A stretch of DNA of 64,000 nt from Chloroflexota bacterium (GTDB lineage Bacteria; Chloroflexota; UBA11872; UBA12225; JAJDUF01). Under the pieces are notes generated by a model, which was not told the DNA's origin, ran no database searches, and was given only the letters and a program-made list of their open reading frames with translations. The stretch's first letter is position 1. Every line of letters begins with the position of its first letter. Positions 41,481 through 49,101 of the stretch are shown piece by piece. The stretch spans positions 310,001 through 374,000 of the forward strand of contig JAJDUF010000016.1 in the NCBI GenBank assembly GCA_022826725.1, written 5' to 3'. The position numbers and the translations under genes were made by a program.

Positions 41481-41516
41481 CGAGGCAGATACCATCAACC
41501 GATGATACCTGCCTCG
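41481..41516 (-). terminator. 16-base-pair hairpin with GGTT loop
   Basis: CGAGGCAGGTATCATC, loop GGTT, GATGGTATCTGCCTCG on the minus strand, with two G-U pairs, followed by CTTTCTTTG. It could be a terminator or attenuator within the predicted RNA. Confidence 0.6.
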
Positions 41517-41659
41517 TATTGGTCACCTAGCCGGACGAGGCGTCCCGCACGCCTCAGCGAGGCCGGACGTTCCGGGCACCCAGGCGGCACCCTTGCGGAG
41601 CCGTCAAGTGGGGGGCCTGTCCGGGGTCGCAAGCCCCTGTACACCCTGGTACAGGGGCA

Positions 41660-41722
41660 CTAACAATCTACTTGCCATCTCCCGAGGACCGACAACGGAT
41701 ACTTACGAAGCAAAACAATCAC
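41660..41722 (-). CDS. 20-residue peptide in the minus-strand RNA
   Basis: A GTG start at 41722 has GGAAGGAG (41731-41738) eight bases upstream, an excellent ribosome site, and the frame codes for 20 residues: VIVLLRKYPLSVLGRWQVDC. It stops at TAG just before the 41634-41657 hairpin, an arrangement like a leader peptide that controls folding downstream. Peptide content is mixed hydrophobic and basic, with no run of one amino acid that would name a specific attenuator. The frame is also the last part of a longer opposing-strand frame that I do not credit. Confidence 0.5.
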   Translation of the reverse strand: MIVLLRKYPLSVLGRWQVDC

Positions 41723-41773
41723 GGTCTCGCCTCCTTCCGCTGTGGATGTGGGAGCCACTGCTCCTCTACTTCT

Positions 41774-41802
41774 ATAATAGGGGCGGCCGGCTTCCCTGTC
41801 AA
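41774..41802 (-). promoter_or_regulatory. Strong minus-strand promoter
   Basis: TTGACA, 17 bases, TATTAT on the minus strand. This equals the exporter-operon promoter at 16133 in quality and is among the best in the window, yet no annotated gene follows it directly. Confidence 0.78.
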
Positions 41803-41860
41803 GAGGGCACGAACCGGCGGCCGGGGAACGGATTTCGGCGGCAGCGAAAGGACCGGAACG

Positions 41861-42112
41861 ATGCCTGCCACCGCAGCCACCGAGCGGCAGCGCTACCTCT
41901 ACCGCCTCCTTGCTCGCCTCGCCATCCGCGTGGGCCTGGTCGTCGTAATCTACTTCATCGTCACCTTCCTGCCCCGGCCGGCCGGCCTCAGTCTGTGGAT
42001 GGGACCGGTCGCGGCGGCGGTCTTGGTGATCGCGGTGCTGATGCTGGTCGGCTCGGTGCTCTACGATACGCTCTTCTTCGACCGCTATTGGCGCGCCGTT
42101 GACAGCAAGTGA
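41861..42112 (+). CDS. Small two-helix membrane protein
   Basis: Protein of 83 residues with two hydrophobic segments, VGLVVVIYFIVTFL near 24-37 and MGPVAAAVLVIAVLMLVGSVLY near 47-68, separated by a short PRPAG turn, with both ends polar. It starts at ATG 41861 after AAAGGA; homology does not extend further upstream. No family name is available. It faces endonuclease V on the other strand, 58 bases away. Confidence 0.62.
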   Translation: MPATAATERQRYLYRLLARLAIRVGLVVVIYFIVTFLPRPAGLSLWMGPVAAAVLVIAVLMLVGSVLYDTLFFDRYWRAVDSK

Positions 42113-42170
42113 ACGACAGCAACCTTTCCCATTGGTCCCGACGGCCTTACACGGCGGCGGGCACGTGCTC

Positions 42171-42929
42171 CTAGCCGAGCGAGAGCTGCTGCCGGGTTGT
42201 GCGGGCACGGCGGGCCGTCAGATGGGCCTGGCGCAGCGGTTCGGGGATCCGATAGCGGGACGTGCATTGCAGGGTCCAGGTGACGGCGGCTGCGAGATCA
42301 ACGCAGTGCCCCACGGACACGTATACCGGCTGCACTCCAGTTCGCGTTCGCACGGCGGCACCCACCGCGTCTCCTTGGTGGATCAGGGCTGCGCGAGCGC
42401 CGCGCTCCGCCGCTAGGGGGGCGTGCTGGCCGACGAGGATGGATTTGGCGCAGCCAATGGCCGGGAGGTCGAGCAGCACGCCGAGGTGGCAGGCCAAGCC
42501 GAACCGGCGCGGGTGGGCCAAGCCTTGGCCGTCTACCAGGAGTAGATCGGGCGCACGGGTCAGCCGGGCCATCGCGGCGAGGACGGCTGGCGCCTCCCGG
42601 AACGAGAGCAGGCCGGGAACATAGGGAAACTCGGCTGGCACAACGGCATGGGCGGTCTCGACCGGGGTCAACTCCGGGTAGCTCAGGACCGAGACGATAC
42701 CCACCATCTCGCCGCCCCGCCCCGTTGAGCGCGCGCCCAGGGGGTGGACGTCGGCCCCGGCGACGAGGCGCACGCTCCCCAGCGCGGTGTGCCGCCCCAC
42801 CCGGCTACTCAACTCGTCCTGGATGGCGCGGGCCTCGGCCGGCGAGACATCCCAGCGATGTAGCGGTTGGCCAGCGAGAGCGACTGGATCAGAGTCTTGC
42901 ATTTGCAGTGTTGGCATGGCGAGGCCCAC
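42171..42929 (-). CDS. nfi: Endonuclease V (deoxyinosine-specific repair nuclease)
   Basis: Repair enzyme of 252 residues that cuts DNA one base 3' of deoxyinosine. Landmarks: GADVHPLG with the first metal Asp, YVPGLLSFREAPAVLAA with the catalytic Glu, LLVDGQGLAHPRRFGLACHL with the second Asp, and AIGCAKSILVG. The order and spacing are as in known Nfi proteins. The start is GTG 42929 or ATG 42917, both after weak ribosome sites. The upstream carboxypeptidase gene ends six bases before, so the two are likely cotranscribed, though functionally unrelated. Confidence 0.92.
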   Translation of the reverse strand: MGLAMPTLQMQDSDPVALAGQPLHRWDVSPAEARAIQDELSSRVGRHTALGSVRLVAGADVHPLGARSTGRGGEMVGIVSVLSYPELTPVETAHAVVPAEFPYVPGLLSFREAPAVLAAMARLTRAPDLLLVDGQGLAHPRRFGLACHLGVLLDLPAIGCAKSILVGQHAPLAAERGARAALIHQGDAVGAAVRTRTGVQPVYVSVGHCVDLAAAVTWTLQCTSRYRIPEPLRQAHLTARRARTTRQQLSLG

Positions 42930-42935
42930 TTCGCA

Positions 42936-44177
42936 CTACCCGGCCGGGGTGGCAAAGCCGTAGTTCAGGAGCCGCTCGGCGTCGGTGAAATGATTGCGGC
43001 TGCCGAGGACGACGGCCAGCAGCGAGCGACCACCGCGCTCGGCCGCCGCGACCAGCGTGTACCCGGCATCACCGGTCCAGCCCGGTTTCACGCCGAATGC
43101 GCCGGGGTAGCTGCCGATCAAGCGATTGAGGTTAGTCGGGCCGAACCAGCCGTGCGTTCGTCCCGCCTCACTGCTGGCGTGAATAACCTTGCGGCGCGTA
43201 CCGACGATCTCGCGGAAGGTCGGGTTTTGGAGCGCGTAAGTCGCCAATACGGCGAGGTCGTAGGCCGAGGCATGTTGTGCCGGGTCATCAAACCCGCTCG
43301 GATTGGCAAAGTGCGTGTTCTGCAAACCCAGTTTGGTCACCAGGTCGTTCATCAGGCGGATGAAGCGCGCGCGATCACCAAACACCCCCCGCGCGATGAC
43401 CTCGGCAGCGTCATTCCCCGAGTCGAGCATCAAGCCGTAGAGCAGCGCTTCGAGCGTGAGACGCTCACCGGCCTGCAAGCCCATGCGGTTTGCGTCTGGC
43501 CTCATTTCTGCCACCACCGTCGCATCCACCGCGATGATCGTGCTCAACGGCGCATGTTCGAGGGCAACGATAGCCGTGACAATTTTGGCGGTGCTCGCCA
43601 TCGCGCGGGGCAGGTGATGATTCTTCACGTAGAGCACCTCGCGCCGATCCATGTCCACGAGCACGGCGGCCTGGGCATCCAGCGCCGGGATACCGGGGAT
43701 AATGCCAATCGGGGCCGCGCCGAGCGATCCTCCGGCCGCCTGTGCCAGGCGGTTCGCGCTATAGCGGATGCTCGGCGTCGGTAGCGGCGCCGGTGAGGCG
43801 GTGGCAGCCGCCGTCGGCTGGGCTACGGCCGCATCCGAGTTGGTGTCGAGGACGACGACGGCATCGCGGTGACCACGCTGGGCCAACACAAGCTGGAAGA
43901 TCGCAATTAAGGCCAGCGCAAGTGGTGCCAGCAGCCACCACTCGGTGCGCCGGCGCCGGCGCGCGGGGGGCGGTGTGGGAGCCGGAACGAGGTCGCCGAC
44001 CGTGTCTACCACCGCATCCGATGACGCGAGCCATTCTTCCTGGTGCTCCCAGTCGGAGTCGGTATCGGGTGCGGTGTGGTCGTCGCTCCGGTCCGGCGGC
44101 CGGTGGCGGCCCCGGGTGCCGGACTCGGCCGGCGAGCGGCGCCCATCAACTCCTTGCAGCTGGTCGTCGGCACTCAT
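42936..44177 (-). CDS. D-alanyl-D-alanine carboxypeptidase (S11 family, DacF-type)
   Basis: Penicillin-binding peptidoglycan carboxypeptidase of 413 residues that trims the terminal D-Ala. After a charged cytoplasmic head of about 70 residues there is one membrane helix (WWLLAPLALALIAIFQLVLA), then a Ser/Ala/Pro linker. The catalytic motifs are SxxK in ASTAKIV near residue 192, SxN in LDSGNDAAEV near 245, and K-P-G in FGVKPGWTGDAGY near 370 where KTG is more usual. The KTG-to-KPG change affects the third motif and may alter beta-lactam response. I prefer ATG 44177 (MSADDQ) over GTG 44204; neither has a good ribosome site. The C-terminal beta domain of larger enzymes is missing. Confidence 0.86.
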   Translation of the reverse strand: MSADDQLQGVDGRRSPAESGTRGRHRPPDRSDDHTAPDTDSDWEHQEEWLASSDAVVDTVGDLVPAPTPPPARRRRRTEWWLLAPLALALIAIFQLVLAQRGHRDAVVVLDTNSDAAVAQPTAAATASPAPLPTPSIRYSANRLAQAAGGSLGAAPIGIIPGIPALDAQAAVLVDMDRREVLYVKNHHLPRAMASTAKIVTAIVALEHAPLSTIIAVDATVVAEMRPDANRMGLQAGERLTLEALLYGLMLDSGNDAAEVIARGVFGDRARFIRLMNDLVTKLGLQNTHFANPSGFDDPAQHASAYDLAVLATYALQNPTFREIVGTRRKVIHASSEAGRTHGWFGPTNLNRLIGSYPGAFGVKPGWTGDAGYTLVAAAERGGRSLLAVVLGSRNHFTDAERLLNYGFATPAG

Positions 44178-44539
44178 GCGTATAGACCGTCGGCGCCCCG
44201 GCACGACGCAGGGAATCGCGTTCTGCTACCGCTGCCCACCGGTCGTGGCGTGGCTAGTGTGGAGGCAGCCGGGGAGTTACCGAAACCGAAACGTCTAGGA
44301 ACGGTCGGAGGATACGTGACCACGACAATAATGGCGGCGGCACAGCCCGCGGACGCGCAGGCCGGCACCCCACTCGCACAGCTTGGCGCGGCCAGGCTAA
44401 GGATAGCCCGGCGTTGCCCGACCGTCAACGCACGGCCTCGGCCCCCCTATGGCCCTCCGCGGCGGCCGGGAGACGGCGAGGGTGGGGGCCAAGGTGAGGG
44501 GCGTCTCCGGCGCGTGCGGTGTGCTACACTCCGGCTACA
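44178..44539. other. Divergent intergenic region before moaD
   Basis: This 362-base gap contains a short fragment of the palindromic repeat (CCCCCCTATGGCCCTCCGC near 44443-44461) and the extended -10 element of moaD. No gene is apparent; frames here are unsupported. Confidence 0.5.
44522..44530 (+). promoter_or_regulatory. Extended -10 element giving a near-leaderless moaD
   Basis: TGCTACACT carries the TGn extension and -10 hexamer TACACT, which ends ten bases before the ATG at 44540. The predicted mRNA has a leader of at most a few bases, and no ribosome site is present. Confidence 0.5.
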
Positions 44540-44911
44540 ATGTGGGTGCAAGTGCGTTATTTCGCTGCGGTGCGCGAGATTATCGGCGACACCGCGGCGC
44601 GGTGGGAGCTCCCGCAGGGCGCGACGGTCGGCGACCTGTGGGGACGCCTCGCCGCGGCCAATCCTCCCCTGCGGGAACTGACTTGCACGGCGGCCGTCAA
44701 CCAGGAGTACGTTTCCCCGGAGACGGTGCTGGCAGACGGCGACGAGGTGGTCTTCATACCGCCGGTGAGCGGCGGCGCGCCGGGTCCGGGGGACGTGACT
44801 CACCCCCCGGCCTCCTCTCCACCATGGTGTAGAGGGGTGGATTCCCGCTTTCGCGGGAATGACGGATGGGGAGGCGGGAATGACAATTTATGCAAGGGTC
44901 TCAGGAGGTAG
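44540..44911 (+). CDS. moaD: Molybdopterin synthase small subunit (MoaD) with extended C terminus
   Basis: Ubiquitin-like sulfur carrier of molybdopterin synthase. The first 80 residues are a normal MoaD fold (VRYFAAVREIIGD, LPQGATVGDLWGRL, VFIPPVSGG). The conserved Gly-Gly, which must be the C-terminal end to receive sulfur, is here followed by 44 more residues (APGPGDVTHPPASSPPWCRG and onward, then DSRFRGNDGWGG). The tail is read through an intergenic hairpin repeat. The stop codon is the TAG within the moaE ribosome site at 44909-44911. Unless the tail is cut off, sulfur transfer should fail. moaE follows five bases later, so the pair is otherwise standard. Confidence 0.85.
   Translation: MWVQVRYFAAVREIIGDTAARWELPQGATVGDLWGRLAAANPPLRELTCTAAVNQEYVSPETVLADGDEVVFIPPVSGGAPGPGDVTHPPASSPPWCRGVDSRFRGNDGWGGGNDNLCKGLRR
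44841..44866 (+). repeat. ATTCCCGC hairpin repeat inside the moaD tail
   Basis: ATTCCCGC, loop TTTC, GCGGGAAT, then GACGG. The same hairpin recurs at 23358-23380 and 61129-61147, with a related form near 37107. In translation it gives the RFRGND peptide. Confidence 0.75.
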
Positions 44912-44916
44912 CACGG

Positions 44917-45390
44917 ATGGCACTCTGCCGGATCACTCGTGAGCCGATTGACGTTGATGCGCTCATCGCCGCGGTGCAAGCCCCTACCGACGGGGCGCTG
45001 TGCGTGTTCTCTGGGGTGGTCCGCGCCGACCCCGGTCCCGGCGGCGAGACGGACCGCGTGCAGGTGCTCGAATACGATGCCTATCCCGAAATGGCGGAGG
45101 CCAAGCTGGCCGAGGTGGCGGCGGAGGTAGTCGCGCGGTGGCCGGAGCAGAAGATCGCGATTGCCCACCGCATCGGCCGCCTACAGGTCGGTGAGGCCTC
45201 GGTCGTCATTGCAGTGGCCTCGCCGCACCGCCACGAGTCGTTCGAGGCGTGCCACTACGCCATCAACCGGGTGAAGAGCACCGCGCCGATCTGGAAGAAG
45301 GAAATCTACGGCTCCGGGGCGGAGTGGGTCGAGGGCGATCTTCCAGGCGCTACGGTGGAGCAGGCCGACTCCGTGGCTGCCTCCGGCTGA
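44917..45390 (+). CDS. moaE: Molybdopterin synthase large subunit
   Basis: Catalytic subunit of molybdopterin synthase, 157 residues, which adds two sulfurs to precursor Z (cPMP) using MoaD thiocarboxylate. It shows GALCVFSGVVRADPGPGG, LEYDAYPEMAE, IAIAHRIGRLQVGEASVVIAV, HRHESFEACHYAINRVK and the lysine-rich WKKEIYG that binds the pterin. AGGAGGT lies eight bases before the ATG at 44917, and this site also contains the moaD stop codon. No other moa genes are in the window. Confidence 0.94.
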   Translation: MALCRITREPIDVDALIAAVQAPTDGALCVFSGVVRADPGPGGETDRVQVLEYDAYPEMAEAKLAEVAAEVVARWPEQKIAIAHRIGRLQVGEASVVIAVASPHRHESFEACHYAINRVKSTAPIWKKEIYGSGAEWVEGDLPGATVEQADSVAASG

Positions 45391-45414
45391 AGCCGAGATA
45401 CGGCTCCGGCCGAC

Positions 45415-46134
45415 TTAGGCCCCGGCGCTATCGTTCACGCTCTCGGCGCGTTCCGGCGTAGCCAGCGCTTGCACGAGCGGCTCCAGGCGCTCCCAGATGC
45501 GCTCGCCAACCTGCGCCACGGGCTGCGTCGCGTCGAGCACCAGCCAGCGCTCCGGGTTGGTACGAGCCAGCTCGCGGAAGCCGTCGCGCACGCGCCGGTG
45601 ATAGGCGAGGGCGCGGCGCTCGAAGCTGGACGCGGTTTCATCACCCTCGAAAAGACGATACTTGCGCTCCAATCCCACCACCGGGTCGAGATCGAGCAAC
45701 ACCGTCAGTGCCGGGAGCAGTCCATCCGTCACCAGGCCCATGGTCACCGCGATCCATTGCCGGTCAACCCCGGAGCCGTAGCCCTGGTAGGCGTAGGTCG
45801 AGTCGACGTAGCGGTCGGTAATGACGACGGCGCCGGTGGCTAACCGCGGCCGGATCACCTGCTGGAGATGGTCGCGGCGGCCGGCCATCATCAACAGCGC
45901 CTCGATGACCGGGTCCCGGTCGCTGGCGGACGGGTCGAGCAGGACGGCGCGTAGCTGTTCTCCCAAAGGGGTGCCGCCCGGCTCGCGCGTCGTATGCACC
46001 ACCTGCCCCGCCGCGCGCAGGCGCCGCGCCAGCAGCTCGATCTGGGTCGTCTTGCCGGCACCCTCCGGTCCCTCGAAGGAAACGAACAGGCCACGCTGGT
46101 CGGCTTGAGCCGGAGTCTGCATTGGTGCGGGCAC
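45415..46134 (-). CDS. tmk: Thymidylate kinase
   Basis: Nucleotide kinase of 239 residues that phosphorylates dTMP to dTDP. Seen: the P-loop FEGPEGAGKTTQ near residues 19-30, TREPGGTPLGE with the DRx-like region, the DRYVDSTYAYQG motif near 106, and the lid with ERKYRLFEGDE. GGGGGAG four bases before the GTG at 46134 supports that start. It is the last gene of a three-gene run (GNAT, R3H ATPase, tmk), 39 bases after the ATPase stop. It is an essential DNA precursor enzyme. Confidence 0.95.
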   Translation of the reverse strand: MPAPMQTPAQADQRGLFVSFEGPEGAGKTTQIELLARRLRAAGQVVHTTREPGGTPLGEQLRAVLLDPSASDRDPVIEALLMMAGRRDHLQQVIRPRLATGAVVITDRYVDSTYAYQGYGSGVDRQWIAVTMGLVTDGLLPALTVLLDLDPVVGLERKYRLFEGDETASSFERRALAYHRRVRDGFRELARTNPERWLVLDATQPVAQVGERIWERLEPLVQALATPERAESVNDSAGA

Positions 46135-46173
46135 GCTGCTCCCCCCTGCGCCATCGCTCGGCTCGTCCCGTGG

Positions 46174-47976
46174 CTACCGCCGGCCGCTGCGTGGCGACGA
46201 GATACGCACCCGGCGATTCGGCTCCTGCCCGAGACTGCGGGAGATCAGCTTGGCCCGCGCCGCCAGCTCGTGCTGGAGGCGGCGGATTGGCGCGTTTTGG
46301 GGCGATAGCTCTATCGCCTCGGCCGTCGAGAGGGTGCGCTTGATCGCGTCGTAGGTCTCCTTGAGCGCCTGCCGGCGCGGCGAGCGGGGCTGCTCGGAAT
46401 CGTCTTGGAAGGCGGCGGCGAGCGACTGCTGCATTTGCGCTACCGTGTTGCTGCGGAGGACGTAAATCGGCACCCCGCGGGCCTGCGCCTGCCGCACCAA
46501 GCCGGTCTGCTTGCGGAAATGGCTCTTGATGGTCATCAGCGCGTCCGCTTCATCGAGGTCGTCCGTGAGCAGCACCGGGATGTTGAGCGTGCGGCTGGCC
46601 TGGGCCAACCGATCACGGTTGATGCCGAACGGATACAGCCGCACCGGCCGCCGCGGCGGTGCGCCGGGCGCGTCGTCATCGTCCGTGTCCCGGCTCTCGA
46701 ACGCCCCGACCGTGCCGACCACCGCGCGCCAATCGTGGTCCCGCTCTAGGTCGAGCAGGTCGGGGGGGCGCTCGCGTCCGCGCGAGCCGTTCGTCCGGCG
46801 GCCCCGCCAGGGACGCTGCGGCTGCTCTGCCGGCCAATCGTACTCCTCGGCAGCCGGCGCCAGCTCCTCGTAGTCGCGGGTCATCGTGCCGTCGTCGTTC
46901 CACCCGCGCACTTCCACTTGGACCGGCACGTCGCGCAGCAAGGCGTCAACCGTCGCCGCTACGTCATGGTGAACATGGACCCGCTGTCGCTGGTGCATCT
47001 CGACAAGCGCCTCGAACGTCGGGGGCGCCTTCCGTTCGAGCACCGTCTTCTGGGTGCCACGGCGGCGCGCCTCCTCGTCACCCAGCGTCACCGGCTGGAT
47101 ACCGCCGATGAGATCGCTCAAAGTCGGGTTGACCAAAAGGTTGTCGAGGCTGTTACCGTGCGCGGTGCCGACCAGCTGCACGCCCCGCTCGGCAATGGTG
47201 CGCGCCGCCGCCGCCTCCAGCTCGGTGCCGATCTCGTCAATGATGATGACCTCGGGCATGTGGTTCTCCACCGCCTCGATCATCACCGCGTGCTGCTGCG
47301 CCGGGGTCGGCACCTGCATCCGCCTGGCCCGGCCGATACCTGGATGGGGGATGTCACCGTCGCCGGCGATCTCGTTGGAGGTGTCCACGACGATGACCCG
47401 TTTGCCGAGATCGTCCGCGAGCACGCGGGCCACTTCACGCAGCATTGTGGTCTTCCCGATCCCCGGCCGTCCGAGGATCAGCAGGCTCTGGCCGGTCTCG
47501 ACAATATCCCGGATGATGTCAATGGTGCCGTACACGGCGCGACCGACGCGGCAGGTCAGGCCGACAATCGTGCCCGCGCGATTGCGGATCGCAGAGATGC
47601 GGTGCAGGGTGCGCTCGATACCGGCCCGATTGTCGCCGCCGAAGCGTCCCACCCGCTCGCGGGCATAGTCGAGATCGGCCGCGCCGACTTCCTGCTTACT
47701 GAGCACGACGTCGCGATCCGGGAACCGTGCCTCGGGATACCGGCCGAGGTCCAGGACCACTTCCAGCAGCTCGGACACGTCGGGCAGCGCCTCCAGCGGC
47801 TGACGAATGCGCGGCGGGAGGGCGGCCAGCAGCTCCGGCAGGTCGTTGGTGACGGCCATGGGGGCGGAGACCGGGGCGGCCGGCGCGTCCGCTGTGCCGT
47901 CGTGGTCCGGCAGCGCGGCGCGCTCGATGTCCAGCGGATTGGGCCGCTCCGGCGTCGGCACCGGTGCAGTACTCAT
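46174..47976 (-). CDS. R3H-domain AAA ATPase (Ycf45/SpoIIIAA-like)
   Basis: Protein of 600 residues with an AAA-type ATPase and a C-terminal nucleic-acid domain. Walker A reads LGRPGIGKTTML near 167-177, Walker B VIIIDEIGTE near 240-249, and NHMPEVI, DTSNEIAGDGDIPHPGIGR and RTIAERGVQLVGTAHGNS follow the cyanobacterial Ycf45 order closely. A charged linker near 370-470 leads to a domain of unknown type, then an R3H motif (RRLQHELAARAKLISRSLG, with the R-x3-H) near 565-583. The ATPase probably acts on single-stranded nucleic acid. The start ATG overlaps the GNAT stop in ATGA. tmk follows. The exact role in bacteria is unknown. Confidence 0.87.
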   Translation of the reverse strand: MSTAPVPTPERPNPLDIERAALPDHDGTADAPAAPVSAPMAVTNDLPELLAALPPRIRQPLEALPDVSELLEVVLDLGRYPEARFPDRDVVLSKQEVGAADLDYARERVGRFGGDNRAGIERTLHRISAIRNRAGTIVGLTCRVGRAVYGTIDIIRDIVETGQSLLILGRPGIGKTTMLREVARVLADDLGKRVIVVDTSNEIAGDGDIPHPGIGRARRMQVPTPAQQHAVMIEAVENHMPEVIIIDEIGTELEAAAARTIAERGVQLVGTAHGNSLDNLLVNPTLSDLIGGIQPVTLGDEEARRRGTQKTVLERKAPPTFEALVEMHQRQRVHVHHDVAATVDALLRDVPVQVEVRGWNDDGTMTRDYEELAPAAEEYDWPAEQPQRPWRGRRTNGSRGRERPPDLLDLERDHDWRAVVGTVGAFESRDTDDDDAPGAPPRRPVRLYPFGINRDRLAQASRTLNIPVLLTDDLDEADALMTIKSHFRKQTGLVRQAQARGVPIYVLRSNTVAQMQQSLAAAFQDDSEQPRSPRRQALKETYDAIKRTLSTAEAIELSPQNAPIRRLQHELAARAKLISRSLGQEPNRRVRISSPRSGRR

Positions 47977-49034
47977 GTGGCTACCTTCTCCAAGATCGGG
48001 ACGAGGCCGCGCTGGAGCACCGGTATTGCGAGGCGCTTCACCATCAAGTCGGACGATGCGGCCAATCCGAACCCACGGTCCTCAAGAGCAAACCGCAAGG
48101 CCGTCTGCTGCTCGCGGACGGTGCAGGTGAGGAGCATGTTTCCACCCACTTGGGCGACGATGTAGTCGAGCAGGTCGGCGGCGAGATCGCTGGCATCCGG
48201 GTCTACCATGACCTCGGCCGCGGCCGACTTATACCCATCCATCGCCAGCTGCACCCACGCCAGGGGCCGCTCTGCGCCGGGGACGACCCAGCCCCGGGTG
48301 CGGCGGCGCAGCAGGAGCCAGCGTGGCAGTAGCGGCAGCGGCAGGTCCCATTGCCGGCTGCTCAACGCCTCGGCGGTCTGCACGACTGCCGGTGTGGAGG
48401 CACGATAAAGCTGCCAGAGCGGGTAGGCGTCGGCCGGCCGCTGCGCGCGTAGCCCCAGGCGCGGCGGCGGTGCGCTGCGGGCCTGGATATGGGCTGCGTA
48501 GGTATGCTCCGTGAGCACCTTGTCGAATCCCCAGCGCCGGAAGCACTCGACCGTTGCCGCACCCTCGGGCAGACGCGCAAAGAGCCGGGTGGTCCCTTCC
48601 GCCTCCGCCGCCTCGCAGACGCCGCTGAGGAGCTGTGCCACGCGGCGCTCGGCCACAGCCGGCGGCGACCCGGCACTTCCGGCCGGCGCCAGCACCAAGT
48701 ACATGATCTCCCACTGGTCCGGCTCGCGGCGCAAGGTTGTCTGGGCAAAGCCGCTGACGCGCCGGCCGTCCCGGAGCGCAAAGGTGCACGTGTGCGACGG
48801 CCACAGTCCGGCGACCGGCGGATAGGAACGGGCCGCGGCCCACAACGGGGACCACGTCGAGGGACGACGCACCAAGGAAGAGCCGTGCCGGCTGAACTCG
48901 CCGAAACGCCAGAGGTCCTGTAGCCGAGCGGACGAGATGGTTAGCACTGCCGTATAACGAGGCGGCCTGAGGAGCCGCCAGCCCACCCTCACGGTACGGT
49001 AGACGTTGGGTACACGTTCATCGCTCACTTCCAT
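47973..49034 (-). CDS. GNAT-fold acetyltransferase-like protein
   Basis: Protein of 353 residues, likely a double GNAT arrangement. The first half carries GEFSRHGSSLVRRPSTWSPL and FAQTTLRREPDQWEIMYLVL, then a helix-rich QLLSGVCEAAEAEGTTRLFA and ATVECFRRWGFDKVLTEHTY, all typical of a GNAT fold. The second half (LGLRAQRPADAYPLWQLYRA to the end) looks like another GNAT without a clear acetyl-CoA loop. It overlaps the ATPase gene by four bases (ATGA), so both are coupled. The start at ATG 49034 has only a faint ribosome site. The substrate is unknown; conservation next to tmk suggests a housekeeping role. Confidence 0.7.
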   Translation of the reverse strand: MEVSDERVPNVYRTVRVGWRLLRPPRYTAVLTISSARLQDLWRFGEFSRHGSSLVRRPSTWSPLWAAARSYPPVAGLWPSHTCTFALRDGRRVSGFAQTTLRREPDQWEIMYLVLAPAGSAGSPPAVAERRVAQLLSGVCEAAEAEGTTRLFARLPEGAATVECFRRWGFDKVLTEHTYAAHIQARSAPPPRLGLRAQRPADAYPLWQLYRASTPAVVQTAEALSSRQWDLPLPLLPRWLLLRRRTRGWVVPGAERPLAWVQLAMDGYKSAAAEVMVDPDASDLAADLLDYIVAQVGGNMLLTCTVREQQTALRFALEDRGFGLAASSDLMVKRLAIPVLQRGLVPILEKVAT

Positions 49035-49049
49035 TCTAGCGTTCCCGCC

Positions 49050-49080
49050 GTTGCCCCGGCAACAGCAACGCCGCCGTTGC
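49050..49080. promoter_or_regulatory. Two adjacent GTTGC dyads in a divergent promoter
   Basis: GTTGCC-CC-GGCAAC at 49050-49063 and GCAACG-CCGC-CGTTGC at 49065-49080, both perfect. They fill the middle of the 67-base gap between the GNAT operon and the MFS gene, so one regulator could act on both directions. No candidate regulator is nearby. Confidence 0.45.
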
Positions 49081-49088
49081 CCGGCCGC

Positions 49089-49094
49089 TATTAT
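49089..49094 (+). promoter_or_regulatory. -10 element of the MFS gene (leaderless)
   Basis: TATTAT ends seven bases before the GTG at 49102. There is no ribosome site, and no clear -35 at 17 bases. The spacing fits leaderless transcription. Confidence 0.45.
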
Positions 49095-49101
49095 TGCCAG
49101 C

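Larger units (their letters stand above)
41430..41767 (-). ncRNA. Predicted structured minus-strand RNA
   Basis: A transcript of about 340 bases is predicted from the promoter at 41774-41802 to the terminator at 41430-41448. It holds a 20-codon frame (41660-41722), then a hairpin CCCCTGTAC/GTACAGGGG (41634-41657), nested stems around 41535-41575 (CGTCC/GGACG with GCCTC/GAGGC inside), and a 16-base stem with loop GGTT at 41481-41516 followed by CTTTCTTTG. That last stem is fully paired only on the minus strand, where two positions are G-U; on the plus strand they would be A-C mismatches. I match it to none of the RNA families I know (SRP, 6S, RNase P, tmRNA). It could be a leader for the zinc-ribbon gene or a free RNA. 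Confidence 0.62.
41407..41860. other. Intergenic region with structured RNA signals
   Basis: This 454-base gap holds the predicted minus-strand RNA, its promoter and its terminators. An AAGGA ribosome site near 41848 serves the plus-strand membrane gene at 41861. Other open frames crossing it appear to be chance. Confidence 0.6.

Noticed and set aside
41540-41700. Possible SRP, tmRNA, 6S or RNase P RNA
   Set aside because: None of the core motifs of these RNAs (for example the SRP GGTCAGGTCCGGAAGG-type loop) is present on either strand, so the RNA is left unassigned.
41660-42208. 182-codon minus-strand frame opposite the small membrane protein
   Set aside because: Most of it is antisense of the plus-strand gene at 41861; only the last 20 codons, with their own promoter and ribosome site, are credible.
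46918-48165. 415-codon plus-strand frame opposite the R3H ATPase gene
   Set aside because: The minus-strand ATPase has strong motifs and coupled neighbours; this frame has no recognisable domain.
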